Shown piece by piece: positions 63,886-64,000 of a DNA stretch of 64,000 nucleotides. The notes beneath the pieces are model-generated. The model searched no databases, was not told the DNA's origin, and saw only the letters and a list, made by a program, of their open reading frames with translations. Every line of letters starts with the position of its first letter. Position 1 is the stretch's first letter. The position numbers and the translations under genes were made by a program. This stretch comes from Thalassococcus profundi (GTDB lineage: Bacteria > Pseudomonadota > Alphaproteobacteria > Rhodobacterales > Rhodobacteraceae). The DNA lies in assembly GCF_003344785.1 (NCBI RefSeq), contig NZ_QPMK01000002.1, positions 361,142 through 425,141 on the forward strand, given 5' to 3'.

Positions 63886-64000
63886 GCCCCGCCCGCCGCC
63901 GTCGATGTATCGACCATGTGCGGCAGACCCTTGGCGTATCTGAGCGCCGGGCCTGCCGCACATTGGGTCAGCATCGCTCGACGCAGCGTAAGGTGCCCAT
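63876..64000 (+). CDS. IS3-family transposase OrfB, N-terminal part (runs off window)
   Basis: In the -1 frame relative to orfA, translation gives 'SPARRRRCIDHVRQTLGVSE' and 'RRACRTLGQHRSTQRKVP', the beginning of the IS3-type OrfB (an HTH_21 segment precedes the DDE integrase domain). No start codon with an RBS is visible, which fits production as an OrfAB fusion by frameshifting. The catalytic DDE domain is past the edge of the window. Confidence 0.85.

Larger units (their letters stand above)
63540..64000 (+). mobile_element. IS3-family insertion sequence (left part)
   Basis: The element begins near 63540 with TGGAGTGCCCCCACTGAAGT, the likely left inverted repeat; integrase homology stops right here. 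It holds orfA (63607-63885) and the start of orfB in the -1 frame, and runs off the window. The exact end base and any target duplication cannot be fixed without the right end. I do not assign the IS subgroup. Confidence 0.85.

Overview
The window is chromosomal DNA from a high-GC alphaproteobacterium. The gene families point to a marine Rhodobacterales (Rhodobacteraceae/Roseobacteraceae) species: an MlaE permease with an N-terminal STAS domain, adjacent serA/serC with divergent serB, an IalB-family protein, a PuuE-UraD fusion, a tad pilus locus, and short intergenic palindromes built around TTCGAA. This assignment is inference from gene content; there is no rRNA or tRNA gene in the window to confirm it. 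Genes are dense, often with 4-base ATGA/GTGA overlaps, and because of the high GC almost every gene carries long spurious reading frames on the opposite strand.

Layout. 1-6.2 kb (minus): the 5' part of a family-2 glycosyltransferase, a secreted SGNH/glycoside-hydrolase-like protein with C-terminal RTX repeats, and a large MscS-type channel. 6.4-10.7 kb (plus): an Mla/MCE lipid-transport operon (STAS-MlaE, MlaF, long MlaD, PqiC-like lipoprotein). 10.8-26.9 kb: a two-partner-secretion polymorphic-toxin locus. On the minus strand a 2867-residue CdiA/FHA-like exoprotein ends in a Tox-REase-5-like nuclease domain and is followed at once by four small unrecognised genes, the first overlapping the toxin stop codon. 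Divergently, on the plus strand, lie a Sel1-repeat protein, a second, short TpsA protein and the only TpsB outer-membrane transporter.

27-36.3 kb: a cupin protein, a zinc peptidase, an NADP-binding reductase-like protein, and a purine-ring catabolism cluster (uraH, puuE-uraD fusion, ureidoglycine aminohydrolase, allA, NCS2 purine permease), then an AGCS amino-acid:sodium symporter with a UspA protein. 36.4-44.4 kb: a PPP-type phosphatase, the serine pathway (serA, serC, divergent serB), an L-asparaginase-II-type amidase, an IalB protein and rlmN. 44.6-48 kb: a small unknown protein, a Cu(I)-exporting P-type ATPase behind a MerR-type promoter with a 19-bp spacer, and cueR. 48-54.1 kb: a polyamine locus (TetR regulator and speB on one strand; a Pot-type ABC transporter and an MBL-fold hydrolase on the other). 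54.2-63 kb: a LuxR-type regulator divergent from a tad pilus operon (flp, tadG-like, two tadE-like, tadZ, tadA, tadB, tadC). The last 1 kb is a genomic-island edge: the start of a DUF4102-type tyrosine integrase broken by an IS3-family element, whose orfA/orfB overlap carries a textbook GGGAAAC slippery heptamer.

The least-described part is the TPS/toxin locus at 10.8-26.9 kb: one transporter appears to serve two exoproteins of very different size, and the downstream genes look like an immunity array with no recognised family names.
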